7,925 nt of DNA from positions 1-7,925 of the forward strand of contig CAJJOX010000097.1 in NCBI GenBank assembly GCA_905193485.1. The letters run 5' to 3'. Shown piece by piece: positions 1 to 6,697 of this stretch. The DNA comes from an uncultured Porphyromonadaceae bacterium. Lineage in GTDB: Bacteria > Bacteroidota > Bacteroidia > Bacteroidales > Muribaculaceae. Positions within the stretch are counted from its first letter, which is position 1. Every line of letters begins with the position of its first letter. Made by a program: the position numbers and the translations under genes. Under the pieces are notes generated by a model. That model was not told the origin of the DNA, searched no databases, and saw only the letters and a list, made by a program, of their open reading frames with translations.

Positions 1-85
1 TCTATTAAGCGGCAGCTGCCCCCGCTCCCCAAAGGTAAACCGGCAGCAAGAGTCCATTGACATTTTTCGCAAATCACGACACGGC
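1..85. other. Left-edge intergenic stretch, no gene seen
   Basis: No coding region can be supported between the left edge and the transporter terminator. Two small things are visible. There is a perfect 10-base palindrome, GGCAGCTGCC, at 11-20. On the minus strand TACCTTTG (30-37) fits the Bacteroidota -7 pattern TAnnTTTG, but the next base is G rather than a pyrimidine and no TTG lies at the usual distance upstream. It might be the promoter of a minus-strand gene beyond the left edge. I regard that as weak. Confidence 0.3.
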
Positions 86-125
86 AAAAAAAGAAACTGC
101 GCCGTAATTGTTCATTACGACACAG
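86..125 (-). terminator. Strong intrinsic terminator after the transporter gene
   Basis: Read on the minus strand, CTGTGTCGTAAT, the loop GAACA and ATTACGGCGCAG form a 12-bp stem, followed at once by TTTCTTTTTTT. Two stem positions (102/120 and 100/122) pair only as G-U in minus-strand RNA; on the plus strand they are C/A mismatches. That fixes the direction. It lies 40 bases after the transporter stop codon and most likely ends the sufE-transporter transcript. Confidence 0.9.
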
Positions 126-165
126 CTTCTTGTTTTTCTGATGGTTTTGTGACTGTCGGGACGGA

Positions 166-1887
166 TTAGATAGCGTCGTCCTCAACGGTTTCAAGCGCGT
201 CGGCCGTTGCCGCGGGCTGATCATTGGTGGCGGCTTCGAGTTTCTTCATGATTGAGAAGATGAAAGCGGCTGAAATGAGGCAGAGCGCGATCAGTATGGT
301 CCACAGCAGGCTGACATCGATCTTGTCCCAGAGCATTGCCGGGATAGCAGTGAGGAAGTTGCCTATGGCTGTGGCGCCGAACCAGCAACCCATCATTGCG
401 CCTTTATATTTTGGGGGAGCCACTTTTGATACGAATGAGATGCCCATGGGCGAGAGGAGCAATTCGGCGAACGTGAGCACAAGGTAGGTGCCCATGAGCC
501 AGTTGGGGCTTACGAGGGTGGAGCCTTGTCCTTCGGAGGGCGCCACACCGAGGCCGATTGATCCGAGTGCCATTACTAAGAAGCCGAGGCCGGCAACGAG
601 CATGCCATAACCGATCTTGCGCGGAGCCGAGGGGTCTTTCTGCTTTTTGGCGAGCCATGAGAAGATGGCTACTGAGAATGGCGTGAGGGCTACGACATAG
701 AAGGGATTGAATTGCTGATAGATCTGTGGCTGGATGTTGCTGACGGGATCTTCGGTGAAGTGATAGAAGAGGTAGAGTCCCACGCATGCGGCGACAAGCA
801 CGAGAGCCGAGATAAGGCGCGATGCCGTCTTTTTGCTCTGGATGAGGCTGAAAGTGGCATAGATGGCAACGACGATTGTGGCCAATGCCCACACATTGAA
901 TGCGATGCGCGTCCATCCGCCACATTCGGGCCGGGTGAACACTTCTGCGAATTTTGTGAGTGTCAAGCCATTTTGGTGGAATACCATCCAGAAGAAAATC
1001 ACCACGGTGAATACGAGCAGAAGCGCTGTGATGCGGCTTTTGGTCTGGGCTTTGGTAAGCTCGGGAGCGTGCGATGAGGTTGCCGATGCGGCGGCTTTGC
1101 TGTCGGAGGTGCCGTTGTAGGTCCTGCGACCGATTTTATAGATGAGGAATGAGATGATCATTGAACCGCATGCCACGGCGAATGCATAGCTGTAGCCGGT
1201 CGAGATGGTCGCCATATAAGTCTTGCACCATGTGAGCATGTCGGCTGGATTGCCGGCGAAGCTGATAAGTCCGGCAAGTTTGTCGGGCTCGATGGTGTCA
1301 CCGGCTATAAAGCTGTTGCAGAGGCCGGGAATGGCGGGATCGTAGACGAGATCCTTGGCTGAAAGAGCGACGCGGCAGAGCGATTCGGTGACCGACGGGG
1401 CAAACATGGCTCCGATGTTGATGGCCATGTAGAAGAGCGAGAAAGCTACATCGCGTTTTGAGCTATAGCGCGGATTGTCGTATAGGTCGCCGACCATCAC
1501 CTGCAGGTTTCCTTTAAAAAGACCGGTGCCGCATGAAATCAGCAGCAACGCCAGAAGCATGATGTAGAATGCGGGTGAGGCAAAGGCCGATCCTTCCGGC
1601 ATTGAGGTGGGGATGGCCATCACCAGATATCCCAGAAACATCACGATGATGCCGAGGGTGACTGTTTTCTGGAAGTTCCATTTGTCGGCGATGACGCCGC
1701 CCACCATGGGCATGAAATAGACCAAGGCGAGAAATGTTGAATAAATGATGCCGGCTGTCGCTGTCGAGAGGGCGAATTTGGCCTGGAGGAACAATAGCAG
1801 AATGGCCAGCATTGTGTAGTAGCCGAAGCGTTCGCCGGTGTTGGCGAGCGCGAGCACATACAATCCTTTGGGTTGATTTTTAAACAT
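166..1887 (-). CDS. POT/PTR2-family proton-coupled peptide transporter
   Basis: This is a 573-residue inner-membrane transporter of the proton-dependent oligopeptide (POT, MFS) family, predicted to import di- and tripeptides. Visible family marks are ERFGYY (residues 19-24), the GGVIAD loop (63-68), GTGLFKGN with the TM4 lysine K125 (120-127), the PTR2 signature FYMAINIGAMFAP (152-164), FFWMVFHQNG in the TM7 region (298-307), and FAELLLSP with the TM10 glutamate E475 (473-480). Many hydrophobic helices fit a 12-14 TM protein. Residues 170-225 form a long polar insertion and the C-terminal tail is acidic. One oddity is that the usual ExxER motif reads NTGER, with N16 in place of the first glutamate. 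The gene starts 16 bases after the sufE stop, so the two are probably cotranscribed, and a strong terminator follows. Family assignment is firm; the substrate is inferred. Confidence 0.93.
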   Translation of the reverse strand: MFKNQPKGLYVLALANTGERFGYYTMLAILLLFLQAKFALSTATAGIIYSTFLALVYFMPMVGGVIADKWNFQKTVTLGIIVMFLGYLVMAIPTSMPEGSAFASPAFYIMLLALLLISCGTGLFKGNLQVMVGDLYDNPRYSSKRDVAFSLFYMAINIGAMFAPSVTESLCRVALSAKDLVYDPAIPGLCNSFIAGDTIEPDKLAGLISFAGNPADMLTWCKTYMATISTGYSYAFAVACGSMIISFLIYKIGRRTYNGTSDSKAAASATSSHAPELTKAQTKSRITALLLVFTVVIFFWMVFHQNGLTLTKFAEVFTRPECGGWTRIAFNVWALATIVVAIYATFSLIQSKKTASRLISALVLVAACVGLYLFYHFTEDPVSNIQPQIYQQFNPFYVVALTPFSVAIFSWLAKKQKDPSAPRKIGYGMLVAGLGFLVMALGSIGLGVAPSEGQGSTLVSPNWLMGTYLVLTFAELLLSPMGISFVSKVAPPKYKGAMMGCWFGATAIGNFLTAIPAMLWDKIDVSLLWTILIALCLISAAFIFSIMKKLEAATNDQPAATADALETVEDDAI

Positions 1888-1903
1888 GATATTGATAGTT
1901 GGA

Positions 1904-2341
1904 TTATTGATTGCTGTGAAGATCGTCGCGGGTCTTGAATGCGAGGGCGTAGAGGCGCATCTGTTTTATCATTGCGAGAAGACCGTTGGAGCGGGTGGGC
2001 GAGAGGTTCTCGGCGAGCCCTATGCGGTCGATGAAATAGAGGTCGGCGTGGAGGATATCGTCGGGTGTCTGGTCGTTGAGCACCCTGATAAGCAGGGCGA
2101 TGATGCCTTTCACGATGATGGCGTCGGAGTCGGCGGTGTAGAACACGCGGCCGTCACGCTCTTCAGCATTGAGCCACACGCGGCTCTGGCACCCTTCGAT
2201 GAGGTGCTCGGGCGTTTTATACTTTGGATCGATGGCCGGAAGCGAGTTGCCGAGATCGATGATCATGGCGTAGCGGTCCATCCAGTCGTCTGTTTCCGAG
2301 AATTCGTCGATTATTTCGTCTTGTATCTGGTCGATTGTCAT
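1904..2341 (-). CDS. sufE: SufE-family cysteine desulfurase sulfur acceptor
   Basis: This is a 145-residue cytoplasmic protein of the SufE family, which takes persulfide sulfur from a SufS-type cysteine desulfurase and passes it on for iron-sulfur cluster assembly. The active-site signature is EGCQSRVWL (residues 49-57), with the acceptor cysteine at C51, the same number as in E. coli SufE. KGIIALLIRVLN (78-89) and LSPTRSNGL (113-121) are further family marks. Length is normal (about 140). The open frame extends upstream to an ATG at 2431, but the -7 box of the likely promoter (2363-2370) lies inside that extension and the extra 30 residues do not look like SufE, so the start is placed at 2341. 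No SufS, SufBCD or other suf gene is in the window. The partner gene is a peptide transporter, and their shared role is unclear. Confidence 0.93.
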   Translation of the reverse strand: MTIDQIQDEIIDEFSETDDWMDRYAMIIDLGNSLPAIDPKYKTPEHLIEGCQSRVWLNAEERDGRVFYTADSDAIIVKGIIALLIRVLNDQTPDDILHADLYFIDRIGLAENLSPTRSNGLLAMIKQMRLYALAFKTRDDLHSNQ

Positions 2342-2362
2342 GTCTGATGGATGTTTATTTGG

Positions 2363-2370
2363 CAAATATA
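2363..2370 (-). promoter_or_regulatory. Bacteroidota -7 box for sufE and the transporter
   Basis: The minus strand reads TATATTTGC, an exact match to the Bacteroidota housekeeping -7 consensus TAnnTTTGY, 21 bases upstream of the sufE ATG. No clean -33 TTTG is present. The T-rich run at 2388-2394 sits at about the right distance and is shared with the terminator of the upstream gene. A short leader of about 15 bases is expected. Confidence 0.65.
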
Positions 2371-2387
2371 CGAAAGAATATCCGATG

Positions 2388-2417
2388 AAAAAAATGGCGG
2401 ATGCCGGACGCACGCCA
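2388..2417 (-). terminator. Probable intrinsic terminator after the M28/cyclase gene
   Basis: On the minus strand TGGCG and TGC pair with GCA and CGCCA around a GTCCG loop, with a 2-base TC bulge, giving 8 bp in total followed by seven T. It lies about 60 bases after the M28 gene stop. The bulge makes it weaker than the one at 86-125. The T run also occupies the -33 region of the sufE promoter. Confidence 0.55.
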
Positions 2418-2480
2418 AATCGTGTTGGCAAAGCCGATATTTAGGCCCGGTTTACCGTGTGGTGGCGGCAATAAGGCCTG

Positions 2481-3479
2481 TCATTGCGCCCGTTCGGTGT
2501 AGATGACGCGCATCAGTGTGCGGCCCACGTCGCCGAGGGTGGTCTTGTCGATGTTTTCGATGGTGTCGTCGGTGGTGTGCCATGTCGGAGGGAAAGAGCC
2601 GGTAACGCTGTTGGCGCATTCGATGATGTCGATGCACGGGATGCCGGCGCCGCTGATGAAGATATGGTCGTCGGTCACGGCGCCGTGCTGTTCGTCGACA
2701 AATCGGCTGATGCCTTCGGCGCGGGCCGCCTGCCAGACTTTATTGTTGACGACCGGAGCCACTGACTCAGAGAAATATTCGCGGTAGAAGTTGGCTCCAC
2801 GGCCTCCCACCATGTCGAGAAGGATGCCGAAAGCCGGGCGCTCCCGGGCGCTGCTGTAGGGAGAGTGCGCGGCCCAGTATTGTGCCCCGAGAGCCCATGA
2901 TGTCTCGCCTGTCGCCTCTTCGTCGTGCGAGCCATAGTCTTCGACGTCGGTCAGCAACACGTCGACGCCTGTTTCCGGCTTTTGCAGTTGCAGGTTGCGT
3001 GCTATCTCCAGTATTACGGCCACGCCGCTGGCTCCGTCGTTGGCTCCGTCGATAGGGGTGTGCCGCAGTGTCTCATCTTTGTCTTCGTCGGCCCATGGAC
3101 GCGTGTCGTAATGTGCGGCGAGCAGGATGCGGCGTGGCGCGCCGGTGTTGAAACGTGCCATGATGTTGGCCATTGGAAGGCGTGTGCCGTCAAACGCTGT
3201 CACTGTGGCTTCCTGCACCATCACCGTGTCGGCGCCAAGGTCGGCAAGCTTGCCGGTGAGATATTCGCGGCATTTCCGGTGTGCGTCGGTGCCAGGTACG
3301 CGAGGCCCGAAAGCTACCTGATGAGCAGTGAAAGCAAAAGCGCTGTCGGCGTTGAATGCAGGCCACGAGGGCGTCTCGGCAGCCTCAGGCTGCGCGGCTG
3401 CTTCGGCAGTCTTGTCAGCCGCCCCCGACGAACATGCCATCAGCATTATGGCCGGTAGAACTATGGTTGTTAATTTCAT
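2481..3479 (-). CDS. M28-family lipoprotein, animal-type glutaminyl cyclase-like
   Basis: This 332-residue protein has a lipoprotein signal peptide: MKL at the start, a hydrophobic core, and lipobox LMAC with C16 as the lipidated residue. An Ala/Glu-rich linker follows (about 17-40), then an M28 zinc-hydrolase fold. Candidate metal and catalytic residues are H123 and D125 in AAHYDTRPW, D148 in GANDGASG, E180-D181 in LTDVEDYG, D222 in LLDMVGG, D271 in DDHIF, and W300-H301 in WHTTDD. The ED pair, DDH and WH resemble the animal-type glutaminyl cyclases of Bacteroidota (as in Porphyromonas), which convert N-terminal Gln of exported proteins to pyroglutamate. An aminopeptidase is the alternative, so cyclase is inference. 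It has its own promoter, a terminator about 60 bases after the stop codon, and GC-rich composition unlike the neighbouring operon upstream. Confidence 0.9.
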   Translation of the reverse strand: MKLTTIVLPAIMLMACSSGAADKTAEAAAQPEAAETPSWPAFNADSAFAFTAHQVAFGPRVPGTDAHRKCREYLTGKLADLGADTVMVQEATVTAFDGTRLPMANIMARFNTGAPRRILLAAHYDTRPWADEDKDETLRHTPIDGANDGASGVAVILEIARNLQLQKPETGVDVLLTDVEDYGSHDEEATGETSWALGAQYWAAHSPYSSARERPAFGILLDMVGGRGANFYREYFSESVAPVVNNKVWQAARAEGISRFVDEQHGAVTDDHIFISGAGIPCIDIIECANSVTGSFPPTWHTTDDTIENIDKTTLGDVGRTLMRVIYTERAQ

Positions 3480-3480
3480 C

Positions 3481-3506
3481 TTGTGGTATTATAAATAGCA
3501 CCACAA
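3481..3506. repeat. Inverted repeat overlapping the M28 gene promoter
   Basis: TTGTGGT (3481-3487) and ACCACAA (3500-3506) are perfect 7-base inverted arms separated by 12 AT-rich bases. The repeat runs from the base next to the start codon into the -7 box (3503-3511). It could be an operator for a dimeric regulator or a hairpin in the mRNA leader that hides the ribosome entry site. No regulator gene is visible in the window. Confidence 0.55.
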
Positions 3507-3534
3507 AGTTAAATGTTGCCGCGCACTTCTGCAA
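3503..3534 (-). promoter_or_regulatory. Bacteroidota-type promoter for the M28/cyclase gene
   Basis: The minus strand carries TTG (3532-3534), a 20-base spacer, and TAACTTTGT (3503-3511), which matches TAnnTTTGY. The -7 box lies 23 bases upstream of the ATG. This suggests the gene is transcribed independently of the secreted-protein operon upstream, which shows no clear terminator before it. Confidence 0.65.
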
Positions 3535-3574
3535 CTGATCTAAGCCTGCAGTATGATTTTAGCTTGTTATTTGA

Positions 3575-5578
3575 CTATTGTATTGAAAATTTCATTTGCT
3601 TGCGATCACCGCTGCGAGTAGAATATGAAATAATATATAGCCCTTTAGGTAGATCACTGATGGCGATAGACTCATTTGTGTGGATTGCGCCTTTCTTAAC
3701 GATTGAGAAACCCTGAGAATTTAAATCAGCTTTGTTTATCTCAAAATTTATAATAAAATCAGACGCTCTTAGTGTTTTTGTGGGCATTGCTTTCAATCCT
3801 TCAGAAGTCATTTTGAGATCAACTTCTTCCACATAAGGCTCAAGGGGAGGCAGTTCAAATGACTCACTCCGTGTGCTTCCATTTTTGTTATATGCTATGA
3901 TTGTAAACTGAGAATAAAATTCTTTATCCACGGTCGCTGTAAAATAACCTTTTTTAAAGTCTGAAACTTCAAATCTGATGGGAAGCCTGTCACCTTCATT
4001 AAGTTGCTCTACGACAATTCTGTCTGTTCCCTCAAGATTCTTGATGCCTATGTTCACTTGTCGGAGATAATCGTCATAGTCAGAAAGTGCTAATGGAGAT
4101 TCTGATGCGGTTGATAACCCGGAATATGCCATTTCTATTTTTTGAGGTAAACAGTCAACGACATAGAACCTTGCTCTTGAATAGCTATAATATTGTCCTA
4201 AATAGCTTCCTGTGAAAATGCCATTTATTCGGCATCTAAGATATCCATCTGCTGTACGAGCATATTGGTCTAATGGGTAGTTATAATTGAAATCTGAAGT
4301 ATTAATTTGCAGAATCATTAAATCCATGGGGACCTTATACACAATATCCCATGTTCCATCTTTTTTAAGAATACCAACAGTAAGAAATTGATATTTGCGG
4401 TATATTTGATCTAATGTATATTCAGGATTGTAAGCAAAGTGATATTTCCACAGATAATTCGTATAATCGAAAGAATAAGAATCAGTATCTGATGTTTCAA
4501 GACGAGGCATAATCTGAAAATTTGTAGCTGTTAGATTGGTAGTGTAAGGAGAAATACTGAGGTCACTGACCGGGATGTCTGTGTCACCATATGCAACGAG
4601 GTTTTCTGTCGAACCGGTAGTTGAGCATCCCCCCGTTGGCCCTATAGAAACAGTTTCTGCAACTTCCCAACCGAGACCCCATTTAAAAAGGCTGGCGATG
4701 TCGGGAGTGGAGACATCTCGAATTACCGTACCTTTTCCAAATTCGTACGATAAAAGTTCTGTCAGAGGGACATCAGGGTTGCTTATGAAAGTATTCAAGG
4801 ATACTCCCGGAATCCATTGATTGGGCGCGTACAATCTTAGGTTATATCCGTTTAGATAAGGAATATATACCGGGATTGAGCCTTGTGTGGCTAAAGAATA
4901 AATGCTGTCTGGCTTAGAATTGAGATAGCTTCTTACTCTTTCTTCAAAACGAGTAGGATATTCATTGACATAGATTATATTGTTGTTCCTTGCAGCAATA
5001 TTACAATATAATCCAAATCCTCGAGCTAAATCCCTAAGTACGACTGAGACGAAATCATATTTATCTGTCGGAGTAGGATCTAAAGAATATGAAAATTCGT
5101 TCAGCAACTGGTCGTTGTAGGTGATAACGATATCCGGGGCCTCAAAAAACGTAGAGTCCGGTATGTCATTTATAAATTGAGTGTTTCCTGTCCTGAAGTG
5201 GTATTCTTGGAGAACTACTCCTTTTATCTGGCTTCCTAAAGATAGAAACTCTTCATTTAGATAGCAGTGTTCCATATGGTATTCTCGAGGATTGACAACT
5301 GATAATGGCTTTGCCCCTGATGAAGCTCGTATTCTTCCGATTTTCACTGTGACATTTATTGGAAGTGATGGAGGTAATGCTTCTTCCCAAATTTTACATG
5401 CATATTCAAATGCTCCTTTCATTTCATTTGACCAAGCCCCTTCATATGTGATATTTATAATAGTGCCTCCGTTTATTTCGCGTACAACTGGAAGCCCGTA
5501 GTATTTTGTTATGGTGCTGTCCGCAGCATAATTGATGATTTCTGTTTCAGTTTGGGCTAATGATGTTAAACTTAGCAT
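3575..5578 (-). CDS. Secreted zincin-like pseudoprotease with T9SS-like tail, leader out of frame
   Basis: The open frame gives 667 residues from an internal ATG. It begins MLSLTSLAQTETE, which looks like the second half of a signal peptide; the first half lies one frame away at 5618 (see the leader feature). The N-terminal half resembles a secreted zinc metalloprotease: a helix at about 55-66 (FEYACKIWEEAL region), PINVTVKIG (73-81), PDIVITYND (148-156), then VVLRDLARGFGLYC (179-192) where the HExxHGxGF zinc site belongs, and the downstream RLYAP (248-252) and LFKWGLGW (297-304) landmarks. H, E and H are replaced by R182, D183 and R186, so catalysis is unlikely. Residues 310-580 look like beta-sandwich domains. 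The last ~65 residues, with LPKGLYIISYSTRSGDRKQMKF (643-664 region), resemble a T9SS type A sorting domain. It is the last gene of a three-gene operon, AT-rich. Its target is unknown. Confidence 0.8.
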   Translation of the reverse strand: MLSLTSLAQTETEIINYAADSTITKYYGLPVVREINGGTIINITYEGAWSNEMKGAFEYACKIWEEALPPSLPINVTVKIGRIRASSGAKPLSVVNPREYHMEHCYLNEEFLSLGSQIKGVVLQEYHFRTGNTQFINDIPDSTFFEAPDIVITYNDQLLNEFSYSLDPTPTDKYDFVSVVLRDLARGFGLYCNIAARNNNIIYVNEYPTRFEERVRSYLNSKPDSIYSLATQGSIPVYIPYLNGYNLRLYAPNQWIPGVSLNTFISNPDVPLTELLSYEFGKGTVIRDVSTPDIASLFKWGLGWEVAETVSIGPTGGCSTTGSTENLVAYGDTDIPVSDLSISPYTTNLTATNFQIMPRLETSDTDSYSFDYTNYLWKYHFAYNPEYTLDQIYRKYQFLTVGILKKDGTWDIVYKVPMDLMILQINTSDFNYNYPLDQYARTADGYLRCRINGIFTGSYLGQYYSYSRARFYVVDCLPQKIEMAYSGLSTASESPLALSDYDDYLRQVNIGIKNLEGTDRIVVEQLNEGDRLPIRFEVSDFKKGYFTATVDKEFYSQFTIIAYNKNGSTRSESFELPPLEPYVEEVDLKMTSEGLKAMPTKTLRASDFIINFEINKADLNSQGFSIVKKGAIHTNESIAISDLPKGLYIISYSTRSGDRKQMKFSIQ

Positions 5579-5618
5579 TATAAAAAAATGATGCTATGAC
5601 ATTTTTTAACGATTTCAT
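5547..5618 (-). other. Out-of-frame leader encoding the first half of the signal peptide
   Basis: An ATG at 5618 overlaps the stop of the preceding gene as ATGA, just as that gene overlaps the one before it. It reads MKSLKNVIASFF and then, because of seven T, continues YNAKFNIISPN and stops at 5547 after 23 codons. With six T the reading becomes MKSLKNVIASFF followed by IMLSLTSLA and Q, a textbook signal peptide with a basic n-region, hydrophobic core and A-Q cleavage site, joined to the 667-residue frame. This is therefore probably the true 5' end of the downstream gene, broken by a single extra base. Confidence 0.8.
5582..5588 (-). repeat. Seven-T homopolymer at the frame break
   Basis: Seven T on the minus strand (seven A on the plus) sit inside the signal-peptide codons of the third operon gene. 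Six would join the leader and the body. The tract is of a length at which replication or transcription slippage is possible, and it is also a place where sequencing or assembly errors occur. Confidence 0.85.
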
Positions 5619-6697
5619 ATCTTATTTTTAATGAATTTCAAAGATTTTCTGCCATTTGAAGTTGTTTCTATAGTTAGAATGTAACAACCCGGTATTAATG
5701 TGGAAATATCAATAATGGAATTATTGGCAGCGTATGGTCTTATTTGTCCGTTTAGATTGGTAATGTATACCTTAGAGATATCATTGAGACTACCTTCCAG
5801 ATGGATTTGGTCGCCGCATATATTGATTATATAGTCGTCCGGTTTGACTGTTTCTATAGCTCCTGTACAATAATTATCAATCCGGTCTAAAATCCACTGT
5901 TCGGTTATGTAGTCCGTTGAAAAGAAGTAATCGCTATATGTGACTCCAAATTCATTGGATACCCTAAATTGGAATACCATTCCCCAGTCCATAGCCGGCG
6001 ATTTTTTGAAAAAATGCCAAGCGCTATCACTCTCTGCTATTTTATTAACCTTAATGGAATTTAAAGGTCCTAAAAGAATATCTTCTTCAAAACTTTGAGC
6101 TTCCGCTCTATTCCAATATTGGTCTTTACCATATTGGAGGGTTATATAATCGGAATCATATCTGTCACAGGTAAATGTAACATTGAATTTTGTGGGACTC
6201 GTAAAAATGTCGAGCTCATAATCCCAAGTTATATCGGAAAAATAGGCGTCTATTATTTGGGGGGTGGAGGGCAAAACATTTATTTTGAATAAAGTTATGT
6301 ATGGCCGTCCTGTTGCTCCAATGGCTATTATTCTCCCAGTATAATAGTTGGAACTATCCGCAGGGAAGCATGTCGGTGAAAAACCAGAGGAATATTTGCA
6401 GATTGAATCTACATTTAGCTCTATGCTGTTTTCATAATTCGTGCTTTTATATACTTGTATTTCACAGAAAGATTGCCCATGGTCAATTTTTCCGTCCATC
6501 ATAACGATCCACTCGGCTTTGTCGTAAGGTGAATCCAGTGAAATAATTGCGGTTTCATTCTTTAATAATGCTCTGCTGAAATCCACCTCAGTCCCATCTC
6601 CCAAAAGCATTTTATTTGAGATTCTGACGCCATGAGCCGATCCACTACAGAGTATGAAAATGAAGAGGGTAATAAAATGCAACGAATTTTTTCTCAT
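5615..6697 (-). CDS. Secreted protein with beta-sandwich repeats and T9SS-like sorting tail
   Basis: This is a 360-residue exported protein of unknown function. MRKNSL, a hydrophobic stretch (about 7-18) and SGSAHG make a signal peptide. No good lipobox is present, because C17 is preceded by FIL. Residues 60-145 and 145-260 look like two beta-sandwich (Ig/FN3-like) units; NVLPSTPQIIDAYFS, FNVTFTCDRYDSDYITLQYG and FQFRVSNEFGVTYSDYFF match in layout the same parts of the protein encoded just upstream. Residues ~286-360 resemble a T9SS type A sorting domain: VYITNLNGQI, then LIPGCYILTIETTSNGRKSLKF (334-355 region). The protease block of its neighbours is missing. The start at 6697 is preferred over an ATG 9 bases upstream because it forms an ATGA overlap with the previous stop, implying translational coupling. 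A binding or accessory role is a guess. Confidence 0.8.
   Translation of the reverse strand: MRKNSLHFITLFIFILCSGSAHGVRISNKMLLGDGTEVDFSRALLKNETAIISLDSPYDKAEWIVMMDGKIDHGQSFCEIQVYKSTNYENSIELNVDSICKYSSGFSPTCFPADSSNYYTGRIIAIGATGRPYITLFKINVLPSTPQIIDAYFSDITWDYELDIFTSPTKFNVTFTCDRYDSDYITLQYGKDQYWNRAEAQSFEEDILLGPLNSIKVNKIAESDSAWHFFKKSPAMDWGMVFQFRVSNEFGVTYSDYFFSTDYITEQWILDRIDNYCTGAIETVKPDDYIINICGDQIHLEGSLNDISKVYITNLNGQIRPYAANNSIIDISTLIPGCYILTIETTSNGRKSLKFIKNKI

Noticed and set aside
81..105. ACGGC...GCCGT hairpin around the A-rich stretch
   Set aside because: It has 5 bp over a 15-base loop, and its arm competes with the much better 12-bp terminator stem at 97-125.
1886..2347. A 153-codon plus-strand open frame opposite sufE
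   Set aside because: It lies antisense to a well-supported SufE with its active-site motif, and its translation shows no recognisable domain. It is a by-product of GC-rich codon use on the other strand. The same holds for the plus-strand frames opposite the transporter and M28 genes.
2342..2431. Thirty-residue N-terminal extension of SufE from the ATG at 2431
   Set aside because: It overlaps the -7 box and the terminator, does not resemble SufE, and with the start at 2341 the acceptor cysteine is C51, as in E. coli SufE.
3515..3535. GTTGC/GCAAC hairpin as terminator of the secreted-protein operon
   Set aside because: The stem is only 5 bp with an 11-base loop and no T-run follows. It sits inside the promoter of the M28 gene.
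5582..5591. The T-run as a classic -1 ribosomal frameshift heptamer
   Set aside because: The body frame is +1 relative to the leader, not -1, and in the leader frame the heptamer reads A TTT TTT, which does not fit X XXY YYZ.
6649..6654. Lipobox in the middle operon protein (FILC)
   Set aside because: The residues before the cysteine (I, L) do not fit the small residue required at -1, and a normal signal peptidase I site follows shortly after.
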